From a virus: a stretch of 22,881 nt of DNA. A program made the translations under genes and the position numbers. Location: positions 1 through 22,881 of the IMG/VR virus record IMGVR_UViG_3300014933_000441; one strand, written 5' to 3'. Each line of letters begins with the position of its first letter. Position 1 is the first letter of the stretch. The notes below the pieces were generated by a model, which worked only from the letters and a program-made list of their open reading frames with translations, did no database searches and was not told the origin of the DNA. Positions 7,879-15,361 of this stretch are shown here, in pieces.

Positions 7879-9044
7879 TAAATGTAAATTATTGTAGGAT
7901 TTAAATAAGGTATATCACCCAATTGAAAAGTGTATGTACTTAAACTAACGCCGTCAACTTTAAATGAAACAGATGTGAAGATTGCTCCTGGTTTAGCGCT
8001 AATAATTACACCAACCAATTTATTGATGTCAATAATATCATTCTTTAAAGCAATTGGTTCAGCTGCGGCAACGTAAGGACGAATTAATGCAATCGCATCA
8101 GTAAAAGCAGATAATAATTGAGCTTGGATGGTTGCATCCAAACCTTCGTAACCTGTGATGGTAATTATAATTGTTCTTGGTGTGATTGGTTTATAATTTA
8201 CAATCACTTGTAGTGGTCTACGACCGCGTTGATTTAAACTTAAGATTGTATCCGGAGAGAAGTTTACAACACTTTCAACGTCGCTTATAATTGTTGCCGT
8301 TGGTGTTCCTTTGCCATCAATACTATCCGCTTCAGTTGCCTCGATGTATAAATCAATTTGTGATGGCGCTCCATAAGTTGCGTATGGATAAACCTTTGCC
8401 ACGCCTTGTGCGTCCGCTGACCATAATCGGTAATCAGTTGCCGATCCACCTTGTGCCTCTCTTCGAAATGAATCTAAAACCTTTTGACGGTACTCGTCAA
8501 TTGTTTCACCGGCTAATGGTTGTATTGTTTGTGCGGTTACTACCGCGCCACTATTTACTTGCGCAATTGGAGCTGTAGCAGTTAATGTATCTGAAATGTT
8601 TAATTTACCGTCAAGCCCCAACGTCAATGCACGCAATGTAATGGTGCCAGATGTGCCGGTGAATGTAAATGCGGTATCCAAAATATAAAGCACTCCTGGA
8701 TTAAACGCACTATCATCACTTTTAAAAATACTCAATGCGGGAATTACCGCACCATTTGTGCCGGTTACGGTTACAGAATATTGTCCGGCAACGGCAGGAA
8801 AAGGCAACCTGCCCAATCGAACAGTGCCAAAACGATAAAGTGTTTCTGTGTCGCATGTATCCGGCCAAATGTTTTTTTGAAGCTCCCCGATGGCCAAATA
8901 AAATTGCTTTAATTTGCCTGCTAAAACAGACGCTTGCGCGCTCAATTCAGACTTACCGTCCTCGTTAATTGTCGCGTCAAACTCCGCTTCCAGCGAATTA
9001 ATTATGCTTGTATAAAGCTCTAATAATGTAGGTATTGTTGTCAT
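7878..9044 (-). CDS. Baseplate J-like protein (Mu gp47-like)
   Basis: This is a wedge protein of the contractile baseplate. The 388 residues show the standard plan: an N-terminal helix, a beta-rich middle (AGQYSVTVTGTNGAVIPALS), a helix with ETIDEYRQKVLDSFRREAQG, and the hallmark AQGGSATDYRLWS (197-209). After that comes GVAKVYPYA and a C-terminal domain with RRPLQVIVNY. Baseplate J proteins of Mu and P2 have this GG..tDY.. signature. The gene lies between gp46-like and gp48-like genes, the same local order as Mu 46-47-48. This is one of the firmest calls in the window. Confidence 0.95.
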   Translation of the reverse strand: MTTIPTLLELYTSIINSLEAEFDATINEDGKSELSAQASVLAGKLKQFYLAIGELQKNIWPDTCDTETLYRFGTVRLGRLPFPAVAGQYSVTVTGTNGAVIPALSIFKSDDSAFNPGVLYILDTAFTFTGTSGTITLRALTLGLDGKLNISDTLTATAPIAQVNSGAVVTAQTIQPLAGETIDEYRQKVLDSFRREAQGGSATDYRLWSADAQGVAKVYPYATYGAPSQIDLYIEATEADSIDGKGTPTATIISDVESVVNFSPDTILSLNQRGRRPLQVIVNYKPITPRTIIITITGYEGLDATIQAQLLSAFTDAIALIRPYVAAAEPIALKNDIIDINKLVGVIISAKPGAIFTSVSFKVDGVSLSTYTFQLGDIPYLNPTIIYI

Positions 9045-9046
9045 CT

Positions 9047-9556
9047 TTAAAAGAAGTCTTCGTTAAAATCTAATGGATAAAAATCTCCTGATGTTGGTCG
9101 TCTGCCGAATGTTATTTTGGTGATGCTTCCTTTGCCACTTGAATAAACAGTTTTAATATTCAACTCAACGGTGTTTACGGCAATAATGGCCACACTTACG
9201 GTTACCGTTGCGCCAATCGCACCTAAGTATCTTAAATCATCCTTTGCGGCATTTTCTAAAGTCACACGTCCAGAACTGTTTAAGGCAACCTCGTTTAAGG
9301 TCCTTTCAAAATTGCTATTATATTGACGGGCCTGATTTGTGCCAAACAATAAAGTATTTCCCCACCAATCAAAACGCTCTTTTCCTGTTTGAACCGATGC
9401 TGTATTTTGCGCAACATTTCCTCCAAACAAAGCCAAGTACGTTTGGTTTTCGTTGCCGTAAACAATCGCCAAGTCATTACCTAAAAGCTGAACGTCTCCG
9501 CCGTTTCCATTGTTTTCACCAACAGCAACATCAAAATATTTTCTTTTACTTGGCAT
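9047..9556 (-). CDS. Mu gp46 / gp25-like baseplate wedge protein
   Basis: The 169-residue protein has the segment FDVAVGENNGNGGDVQLLGN at its N-terminus, the aromatic FDWWGNTLLFG (62-72) matching the 'gWW.d...lGS' signature of Mu gp46, and a helix-strand C-terminal part (SVAIIAVNTVELNIKTVY). Such proteins initiate sheath polymerisation at the baseplate wedge. It lies two bases upstream of baseplate J and three bases after the tape measure gene. In Mu the gene 46-47 order is the same, but there genes 43-45 separate 46 from the tape measure gene; here those three genes are moved downstream. Confidence 0.75.
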   Translation of the reverse strand: MPSKRKYFDVAVGENNGNGGDVQLLGNDLAIVYGNENQTYLALFGGNVAQNTASVQTGKERFDWWGNTLLFGTNQARQYNSNFERTLNEVALNSSGRVTLENAAKDDLRYLGAIGATVTVSVAIIAVNTVELNIKTVYSSGKGSITKITFGRRPTSGDFYPLDFNEDFF

Positions 9557-9559
9557 GGC

Positions 9560-11680
9560 TTATTTTGTAATTTTCTTCGTTGATTCTACAAATGGCATAA
9601 TGTTGGCCACTTCTGTTTTACCACTCTTAACGCTGATGCTGGATCCACTTTCGTTTTTAAATACAAAAGTAAATTCACTCTTTTGCGCATCATTCATTTG
9701 CCCTCCCCATACAGAACTATTTTCGTACGCAGATTTGGCAGGCGATACACTTTTGAAAATGTTTAAAAAGTCGCTTGAATTAATCGTGCCATTGCCAACT
9801 TGGTTTTGGCCAAACATCACATTGCCCAAGTTTTTGTCAGCTAATCCTTTTGCTTTAGACTGCTCAGTAAGTAATTGATTGGCCAGCTCCGATCGCTTCC
9901 CTACTTCAGGTGTTCCTCCACCGTAAAATAAGTCAGCAAAATAAACCTTGTTTTTTTCTGCATCTAATTGGGCCTTGATGCTTTTTATTTTTTGCTCGCT
10001 TTCAAAACGCTCTCTGCTTACTGTGATATTGCGTTGACGCAAACTCATGTTGGTTGCCTCGCGAATACTCAGACCTAAGCTCCAGTATTGTGCAGTCAAT
10101 TTCTTTAACGCATCCTCTTCAGCTTTTATGTTGCCAACACTATCGAGACGCATTTTTTCTTTATACTGATCAATTAATTCTTGTTCCCTTTTCGATAACA
10201 ACATTAAACCGGCAGCCATTCCTGCTATACCAATAACGGCCCAACCAAATGGAGTCATGCCCAAGGCTGCATTGAATGCAGTTAAGTTGCCAGTGGCAAG
10301 CGCTGTACTTGCATTTACAAACTTTAAAGCAATGTTTTGAGCTACCAGCGCAGTCGTGTTTCCTCTTAAGGCTATTGAACTTACACCAAGTACAGCTGAT
10401 TGAATGCCCGCGGCAATGCTCAATGATTTTGAAACAACAGTTACGCCAATCATGGCAGCCTTCCACAAAGCATAATACTTTATTACATCCACGCCAACAC
10501 TTAACATGCCTTCCAAGTTATCAGTCAGCCATCCAATGCCATTCGTGATTTTAGTTACACCGGCGCCAACCTTCTCATTTGTTGTAATTAAATTGGTCCA
10601 CTTATTTCCAAGCTCAGTAATCCTGTTTCTTAATGTCGCTGAATTTACAGCGGATTGGTGATTCGCTTCATTCGTGTTTTTAATCCGCTCAACCCATTTG
10701 TCATAAGTGCCTAATTGATTAAAAATAACCTGACCTGCAGTCACATTTTCCTTGCCAAAAACAGACACCATCTTAATAGGATCCTTCGCAATTTTTGACA
10801 ACTCGTGTAAGCGCGCCGATAAACTATTGGTGTTATTCATCAAAAAGTTTAGGTCAACGCCTGCACTTCTTAAATCCTTACGCGATTGTTTGTCTAATCC
10901 TCCGGCAGCTCCCATGATGTTTAACAAGTTCCTGGCACCTACACCAATTCTTGTTTTATCCATCTGAAGCCCTAATGCCTCTATCAAAGCAGTTGATTCA
11001 GCCAAATCAACATTCATGTTTTTTGCACTGGCACCAAACTCTTGAAGGTATTGCGCAACTTCACTTGTTCGAACACTACCGACAATTTCACCGGCAGTTA
11101 ATATATTAATTGACTTTGCCGCTTTATCTGCGCCAAGGCCAAATTGATTCATGATGCTTGTAAGATTCTGTAAGGTTGGTTCAAGCTCTTGGCGTGATGC
11201 CTTACTTAATGTGATGCCGGCTTCAGCAATTTGTCTTAGCGCTTTTGGATCGTCAAGGTATTGAGACATCATCGAACCAATGGTTTCGAAACTTTTGGCA
11301 ATATCGATTGATGATTTTTTCGACACTTTTCCTAAGTCAGTAATCTCACTTTTAAATTTAACCATGGCCAGATCAGAAACACCGGTAACGGCCTGCAAAC
11401 TATGCAAGGCGGTTTCGTAATCCATGATTGAATTAACTGAAGAGCGACCTAGTTGAAATATACCGGCAACTGCTGCGCCGGTTCCAACCATCGACAATAA
11501 TTGCTTTTGCGCTTCTCCAAGTACAGGCGTTAACCTCCTGAACATCCTTTCGCTTCTTGCTGAAAATGCATCAGCTTTTTGCGTAAATCCGGCTAAGCTT
11601 CCAGACATGGTTCGCATAGCCGGCGACATTTGGTCTACTGCCGTAAAGATTGATGGTATTATAAATTTTACCCCGGACAT
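9560..11680 (-). CDS. Tail tape measure protein
   Basis: This 706-residue protein sets tail length and occupies the tube lumen. The N-terminal 350 residues fit the TP901-type tape measure domain: MDYETALHSLQAVTGVS (about 86-102), then SFETIGSMMSQ and LTSIMNQFGLGADKAAKSIN. Hydrophobic segments follow around 400-500 (a GVDVIKYYALWKAAMIGVTV stretch and GWAVIGIAGMAAGLMLL). The C-terminal part is charged and helical with many lysines and glutamates. At about 1.5 angstrom per residue, the rule known from lambda, it predicts a tail near 100 nm. Its ATG overlaps the stop of the frameshifted chaperone extension by one base, the normal neighbourhood for a tape measure gene. Confidence 0.93.
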   Translation of the reverse strand: MSGVKFIIPSIFTAVDQMSPAMRTMSGSLAGFTQKADAFSARSERMFRRLTPVLGEAQKQLLSMVGTGAAVAGIFQLGRSSVNSIMDYETALHSLQAVTGVSDLAMVKFKSEITDLGKVSKKSSIDIAKSFETIGSMMSQYLDDPKALRQIAEAGITLSKASRQELEPTLQNLTSIMNQFGLGADKAAKSINILTAGEIVGSVRTSEVAQYLQEFGASAKNMNVDLAESTALIEALGLQMDKTRIGVGARNLLNIMGAAGGLDKQSRKDLRSAGVDLNFLMNNTNSLSARLHELSKIAKDPIKMVSVFGKENVTAGQVIFNQLGTYDKWVERIKNTNEANHQSAVNSATLRNRITELGNKWTNLITTNEKVGAGVTKITNGIGWLTDNLEGMLSVGVDVIKYYALWKAAMIGVTVVSKSLSIAAGIQSAVLGVSSIALRGNTTALVAQNIALKFVNASTALATGNLTAFNAALGMTPFGWAVIGIAGMAAGLMLLSKREQELIDQYKEKMRLDSVGNIKAEEDALKKLTAQYWSLGLSIREATNMSLRQRNITVSRERFESEQKIKSIKAQLDAEKNKVYFADLFYGGGTPEVGKRSELANQLLTEQSKAKGLADKNLGNVMFGQNQVGNGTINSSDFLNIFKSVSPAKSAYENSSVWGGQMNDAQKSEFTFVFKNESGSSISVKSGKTEVANIMPFVESTKKITK

Positions 11681-12251
11681 TAACTCTTTTTATTTTTTGC
11701 TTTTATAATCTCGTACCAGTATAGAATTCCTCTGTAATCAATCCCGTCAAAAAAAAGGCCGCCCATATCTTTAGGCAGCCATTTCATTTCTAATCCGACA
11801 AGGAAAAAAACCTCTTCTATATTAATTGCTTTGCTATCCTTTAAAAAAAAACAGTGATACTACTTGCAACCACATAATCTACGCGGAACATCTTTTTAAT
11901 GACGCTCATTGGATATTTGTCTACGCTCATTGTTGCCAATAACGCGAACGATCTACCCATTGAATCTCCTTGGTCCAATCCTTTGAAATTGTCGTAAAAT
12001 GCGCCAATCTCAAATCGAGGTGAATAAGTCAATTCTTTAATTTCACCTTCACCAAGGTTTTGCTTCAACACCTGTTTGATGTTACCATTTTCAAGAATTA
12101 CCAAAGAACCTTCACTTACGTAACGCGCTACATTTTCAATGTATGCATCAATCAACTCGTTGCCATCTCCTTCAGGAAGCGTATAGCCGTTTTTAGTCAG
12201 CCATTGTTTTACCTCTTGTACCGCAACTTCTTTATTTACTAATTCAGGCAT
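11680..12251 (-). CDS. Frameshifted tail-assembly chaperone fusion (gpGT-like)
   Basis: Reading the 136-codon chaperone gene and slipping back one base in the run of nine T at 11843-11851 bypasses the TAA at 11841-11843. The ribosome then continues for 54 codons (LKDSKAINIEEVFFLVGLEM... to ...YWYEIIKAKNKKS) and stops at TAA 11680-11682, which overlaps the tape measure ATG by one base. The result would be a 190-residue fusion. The +1 frame closes within three codons, at a TAG. The same arrangement, a small gene after the tube protein with a frameshift extension just before the tape measure, is known from lambda G/GT and P2 E/E'. There the fusion chaperones the tape measure. The extension fills what would otherwise be an empty 160-base gap. 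Confidence 0.8.
11841..11851 (-). other. Slippery site for -1 frameshift
   Basis: The minus strand has nine T followed by AA. In the chaperone frame the codons are GTT TTT TTT TAA, which contains the heptamer T TTT TTT in the X XXY YYZ layout. Both tRNA-Phe can re-pair perfectly after a one-base backward slip, and the zero-frame stop codon follows at once, which usually raises slippage. A homopolymer this long may also cause RNA polymerase slippage, giving the same fusion from altered transcripts. Confidence 0.75.
11841..12251 (-). CDS. Tail-assembly chaperone (gpG-like, short form)
   Basis: This 136-residue acidic protein is rich in helices (VQEVKQWLTKNGYTL, ELIDAYIENVARYVSEGSLV) and ends in the T-run codons (ITVFF). 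It is placed between the tail tube and the tape measure genes, the conserved position of tail-assembly chaperones, and carries the -1 slippery end described separately. In lambda the short form is made in large excess over the fusion and coats the tape measure before tube assembly. The start codon overlaps the stop of the tube gene by one base (TAATG). I do not recognise the specific family; the call rests on position, size and frameshift. Confidence 0.8.
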   Translation of the reverse strand: MPELVNKEVAVQEVKQWLTKNGYTLPEGDGNELIDAYIENVARYVSEGSLVILENGNIKQVLKQNLGEGEIKELTYSPRFEIGAFYDNFKGLDQGDSMGRSFALLATMSVDKYPMSVIKKMFRVDYVVASSITVFF

Positions 12252-12658
12252 TAAGCTAATTTTTTTAGTTCGCCGCCGCCGCCAATGGTTAACGAGAATG
12301 TTGCGTTATTCACGTTTGCTTCAAGCTGACCAAGTGGAGATCCTTTGCCACGGTAAACTGAACCGTTGATGTGTGAAACTGTCCAAGTACCTTCAATAGT
12401 ACTTGCGGCTAAATCTTTTACCTTTTGAAGTTCTAGGTCAACATTCATGTCCCAAGCCACATTCAACTTAACTCTCCAACCTACTTGATTCAAAGAGCGA
12501 ATGCTTTCGCCGGAACCTGTTACCATGTTTTGATCATCCGCACCGCGAACGCCACCTAAATCATAGGTATTGTCTTCTGATGCTTTGATTTTTAAAACAA
12601 CTGTGCCCAAGTCCGGGTGGTCACAGATTACTTCGGTTATATTACCTCCTACAAACAT
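12251..12658 (-). CDS. Tail tube protein
   Basis: This 135-residue beta-rich protein follows the sheath gene by five bases. Its C-terminal half reads WTVSHINGSVYRGKGSPLG, then ANVNNATFSLTIGGGG and ELKKL. That fits Mu gp40-type tube proteins, where a 'G..y.GkG' turn precedes the last strands of the beta barrel. Tube subunits stack as hexamers to form the DNA channel. The conserved order sheath, tube, chaperone, tape measure gives strong support. The length is in the usual range for short myovirus tubes. A purine tract AGGAGGTAAT lies close to the ATG, one of the few Shine-Dalgarno-like sites in the window. Confidence 0.85.
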   Translation of the reverse strand: MFVGGNITEVICDHPDLGTVVLKIKASEDNTYDLGGVRGADDQNMVTGSGESIRSLNQVGWRVKLNVAWDMNVDLELQKVKDLAASTIEGTWTVSHINGSVYRGKGSPLGQLEANVNNATFSLTIGGGGELKKLA

Positions 12659-12663
12659 GGTTA

Positions 12664-14166
12664 TTATGCGCTAAAAGTTTGGAATCCTGATTGAACAGTG
12701 GTTGCAGATATTCTTGCAATGCCTGTTTTCTTGTATTGAAACGATGTGTTGAAACGATTTGGATTTGTGCCATCAACCGCAACAGTTAAGGAAGCAGCCG
12801 AAAATTCAGCATCGGTGATTAAACCATCTGACACAGCTTGTTTGATCAAGTTGTCAAGGATAATCGCTTTCCATTGTTTTGGCTTAATAACATTTACTGA
12901 TGAAACATCATCCTTATCGCCGGCGATTGTTTTACCAACCAAGTAAGTTTCTTCTAAAATGCGATAACGGTAACGCAAATTAAAATCAACCATCAAATCA
13001 CGTCTCCAACGGAACGCTGGAACGATTTCACCATCCGGGTGATAGGTTGTAACCGGATCTTTGATTTGATACTTACTGTTCACTAAATCAACAGTTGAAC
13101 AGCCATTTTTCACAATACGGTCGCGTTCGTTGTAATCTGACATTGCACCAATCGCAACTGGTGTTGGCATATCAACGTAATATTTATTTAATACATCCAA
13201 TTCAGGAGTATTTTGTGCGACTACAGCCCAAGTTGCAGCATCATTAGCTGCGGCTTCCATTGGCAATCCAGTTGAAAGTGGAGCAGGCGAAATGGAGATT
13301 GTTACCTCAGCTGCGCGTGGGTCAGTAAACGATGAAGGATCCTCAGCGACTGAACCAGTTAAGGCAATCAAAGGTTTCATCACTGTACCAACGAATCTTC
13401 CAGTAGGGCTTCCAGATGAAGGAATTCCATTCCATGCTTCTAACGCAGAGCAAATAGTTTCATTTGTACCGTAAGAGTTAATTAACATTGTGTTCCATTT
13501 TGGAGCCATCAATGCTAATGCAGCGGAAATTGAAGGTGTACCTGAACCGGCAGCAGAGTTGTTATTGATGGTGTAAGTAATGTCTGCATTATTACCGTCG
13601 GTGAATACACTAACGGCAATGTCATTGGCGGTTAAGCCTTTCCATTTACTTGTAAGTGTAAGCACGTAATCATTATCTGAAGCTGTAACTGGCGAGCCAA
13701 GAACAGCAGAAATAGCATCGTTTTGCTTTTGTGTAATTTGTGTTGATGTGTCTCCAACTACTACAGAGTAGCTGTAAAACTGTGCATCTAAGCCTTTGCG
13801 ACCTGCAATAACCAATGTGTGTGTGGCGTTTGCTGTTGCTGTACCTGTAGGCGTAACGGTAAGCACTTTAGCGGTTGCTCCAACAGCTTTTGATTGCGGA
13901 TAAAACACCAAAGGAATACCCCCTAAGATAGGCAATGCAATACGCGCAATTAAATAAGCGGGTGAACCATAACCGTAACGGTCGCCAACAGCTTTAAGGC
14001 TTGTTGCTTGCCATTCACTTGTATCTAATGTTGCTTGATTTGCTTCGTTTGCTTCACAAATAACAGCCACACGTTGCGGCAGGTTTGTTGTTAAATTGGA
14101 AAAGTTGCCTGCATCTAATTCGTATCCTATAGTTGAGGCGATTCTTTCTGATCCTACTGCGGCCAT
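12664..14166 (-). CDS. Contractile tail sheath protein
   Basis: This 500-residue protein forms the outer contractile cylinder of the tail. It has an N-terminal helix-strand domain with DRYGYGSPAYLIARIALP (62-79), which matches the 'fG.GS.la.m' motif of Mu gp39-type and other Phage_sheath proteins. A threonine-rich inserted beta domain (about 85-200) follows. The C-terminal domain includes RWRRDLMVDFNLRYRYRILE and KPKQWKAIILDNLIKQAV, the conserved end that contacts neighbouring subunits. It is the first gene of the minus-strand tail operon. It sits head to head with the glycosyltransferase cassette, with a palindromic promoter element in the 91-base gap between the two starts. Confidence 0.92.
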   Translation of the reverse strand: MAAVGSERIASTIGYELDAGNFSNLTTNLPQRVAVICEANEANQATLDTSEWQATSLKAVGDRYGYGSPAYLIARIALPILGGIPLVFYPQSKAVGATAKVLTVTPTGTATANATHTLVIAGRKGLDAQFYSYSVVVGDTSTQITQKQNDAISAVLGSPVTASDNDYVLTLTSKWKGLTANDIAVSVFTDGNNADITYTINNNSAAGSGTPSISAALALMAPKWNTMLINSYGTNETICSALEAWNGIPSSGSPTGRFVGTVMKPLIALTGSVAEDPSSFTDPRAAEVTISISPAPLSTGLPMEAAANDAATWAVVAQNTPELDVLNKYYVDMPTPVAIGAMSDYNERDRIVKNGCSTVDLVNSKYQIKDPVTTYHPDGEIVPAFRWRRDLMVDFNLRYRYRILEETYLVGKTIAGDKDDVSSVNVIKPKQWKAIILDNLIKQAVSDGLITDAEFSAASLTVAVDGTNPNRFNTSFQYKKTGIARISATTVQSGFQTFSA

Positions 14167-14205
14167 TTTAATTTGATTTTGCAGTAAAATTAGATTGACA
14201 AAAAA

Positions 14206-14235
14206 AACATTTAGAATATATGCGGATTATATCCG
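14206..14235 (-). promoter_or_regulatory. Possible divergent promoter for the tail operon
   Basis: The palindrome at 14223-14235, read on the minus strand, is followed nine bases later by TAAATGTT (14213-14206). The spacing to TA is the same as in the + strand direction and in the copy at 2263-2292. It points at the sheath gene, whose ATG is about 40 bases further on. The -7 match is weaker than on the + side. A single operator could therefore serve two divergent promoters. Confidence 0.35.
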
Positions 14236-14252
14236 TAAAATTTTTATACTCG
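14219..14252 (+). promoter_or_regulatory. Phage promoter with palindromic operator, copy 2
   Basis: All 34 bases are identical to 1-34. CGGATTATATCCG lies at 14223-14235 and TATACTCG at 14245-14252. The start codon of the first glycosyltransferase (14258) is only five bases beyond the -7 box, so the mRNA should be leaderless or nearly so. It drives the + strand cassette 14258-18368. Perfect conservation over 34 bases 14 kb apart, ending just where coding sequence begins, indicates selection on the whole element or recent copying. Confidence 0.75.
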
Positions 14253-14257
14253 GCTCG

Positions 14258-14938
14258 ATGACAAATTTTGGCGTAATTATTCCTTACAGAAATGATAGAC
14301 CTAGATTCTTTGATAATCTAAGGCGCATGTTAGAGGCCCAAACAGTAAAGCCAGCAAGAGAAGTATTAATAATGGATTATCCGGCAGAGAGTGACGCGAA
14401 AGATATTACTCAGCGGTACAGGAGAGGCTACGATATGTTGCGAGGACTTGGGCTCGATGTAATATTTTTTATGGAGGTGGACGATTGGTATTCGCCAAAG
14501 TACTTTGAGTTTATGCTTGCAAGTTGGGAGAAAAATAATCGTCCTGAAATTTTTGGCACCTCATACACATTTTATTATCACATTAAATTATTTGCTTACT
14601 ACCGCATGGGCCATTACGAGAGAAGCAGCGCAATGAGCACGATGATTTTGCCTGATCTAAATATTAATTGGTGCCCGGACCATGAGCCATACACTGACTC
14701 TCACTTGTGGACAATGGCAGGATTAAAAGGTGTTACGTTTACGCCAAGTGAACATATCTGCTTGGGTATTAAACACGGTGTTGGAAAATTAGGGGGTGGT
14801 AGTCATATTGATGCCCTTCACAGATATTCTTCAGGTACCGGTATTTTGGATGGCAATAAAGATTTCTTAAGATCAACACTGGATCCTGTAAGCTTTGAAT
14901 TTTACTCAAATTATTTTAATCAACAAGAGCATGAATAA
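14258..14938 (+). CDS. Glycosyltransferase, GT-A fold, family 2-like
   Basis: This 226-residue protein starts MTNFGVIIPYRNDRPRFFDN, the usual first strand and turn of GT-A nucleotide-sugar binding. An acidic EVDDWY motif follows (73-78), in the place of the metal-binding DxD. Then comes a catalytic-domain region ending with HICLGIKHGVGKLGGGSH, a pattern seen in phage and Bacteroidota GT-like proteins. I start it at 14258, because an in-frame ATG at 14195 would lie upstream of the promoter element. It should transfer a sugar to an unknown acceptor. It is the first gene of the cassette and overlaps the next gene by eight bases. Confidence 0.7.
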   Translation: MTNFGVIIPYRNDRPRFFDNLRRMLEAQTVKPAREVLIMDYPAESDAKDITQRYRRGYDMLRGLGLDVIFFMEVDDWYSPKYFEFMLASWEKNNRPEIFGTSYTFYYHIKLFAYYRMGHYERSSAMSTMILPDLNINWCPDHEPYTDSHLWTMAGLKGVTFTPSEHICLGIKHGVGKLGGGSHIDALHRYSSGTGILDGNKDFLRSTLDPVSFEFYSNYFNQQEHE

Positions 14939-15359
14939 AAGAAAAAAAACAAACCTGTATAAATTAACTCCTGAAGCAGACAAGATGTTAATTCAACTTT
15001 CAAAGGAATTAGGACAATTCCAAAGGAAAGATAAACACGGCAATCTTATGTTTCGTAAGGTAACCGAATTTGTTGGCACAAAGAATGTTCTTCTGGGTAG
15101 TAGAAACAAACTTGATAGTTACACCAAAGAATATAAAGAAATAAAACAGCCAATTCTTGTCAACCATTTAGTAGAGCTGCGCGAGATTTATCAAAAGGAT
15201 GGTCAAGTTGGTGTGGACATTTATGCTAAGTTTTTTAAAGACATTCTTGAAGCCGAAGCTCAGGAGCAACAAAAAGTAAGCGACGAGGAATACCTGAAGA
15301 AAAAAGCGGAGCTAAAAGAACAAGTGAAAGGTATTATTGCTGACAATCAAATCGTATAG
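14931..15359 (+). CDS. Unknown lysine-rich helical protein
   Basis: I do not recognise this protein. With the start at 14931 it has 142 residues; the more upstream ATG at 14895 would put 44 bases inside the preceding gene. It begins MNKRKKTNLYKLTPEADKML and has the segment FQRKDKHGNLMFRKVTEFVG. It then becomes strongly helical and charged (about residues 85-135, with EAEAQEQQKVSDEEYLKKKA), so a coiled coil is likely. There is no signal peptide or membrane segment. It lies between two glycosyltransferase genes in one operon with short overlaps, so it may act in the same pathway or be a virion or DNA-associated protein. Confidence 0.55.
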   Translation: MNKRKKTNLYKLTPEADKMLIQLSKELGQFQRKDKHGNLMFRKVTEFVGTKNVLLGSRNKLDSYTKEYKEIKQPILVNHLVELREIYQKDGQVGVDIYAKFFKDILEAEAQEQQKVSDEEYLKKKAELKEQVKGIIADNQIV

Positions 15360-15361
15360 TC

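Noticed and set aside
10170-10466. Cysteine-rich reading frame within the tape measure gene
   Set aside because: A shadow frame of an unmistakable tape measure gene; composition is that of an out-of-frame translation.
14195-14257. Upstream extension of the first glycosyltransferase to an ATG at 14195
   Set aside because: The extension would run through the 34-bp promoter repeat, and the protein starts naturally with the GT-A first strand at 14258.
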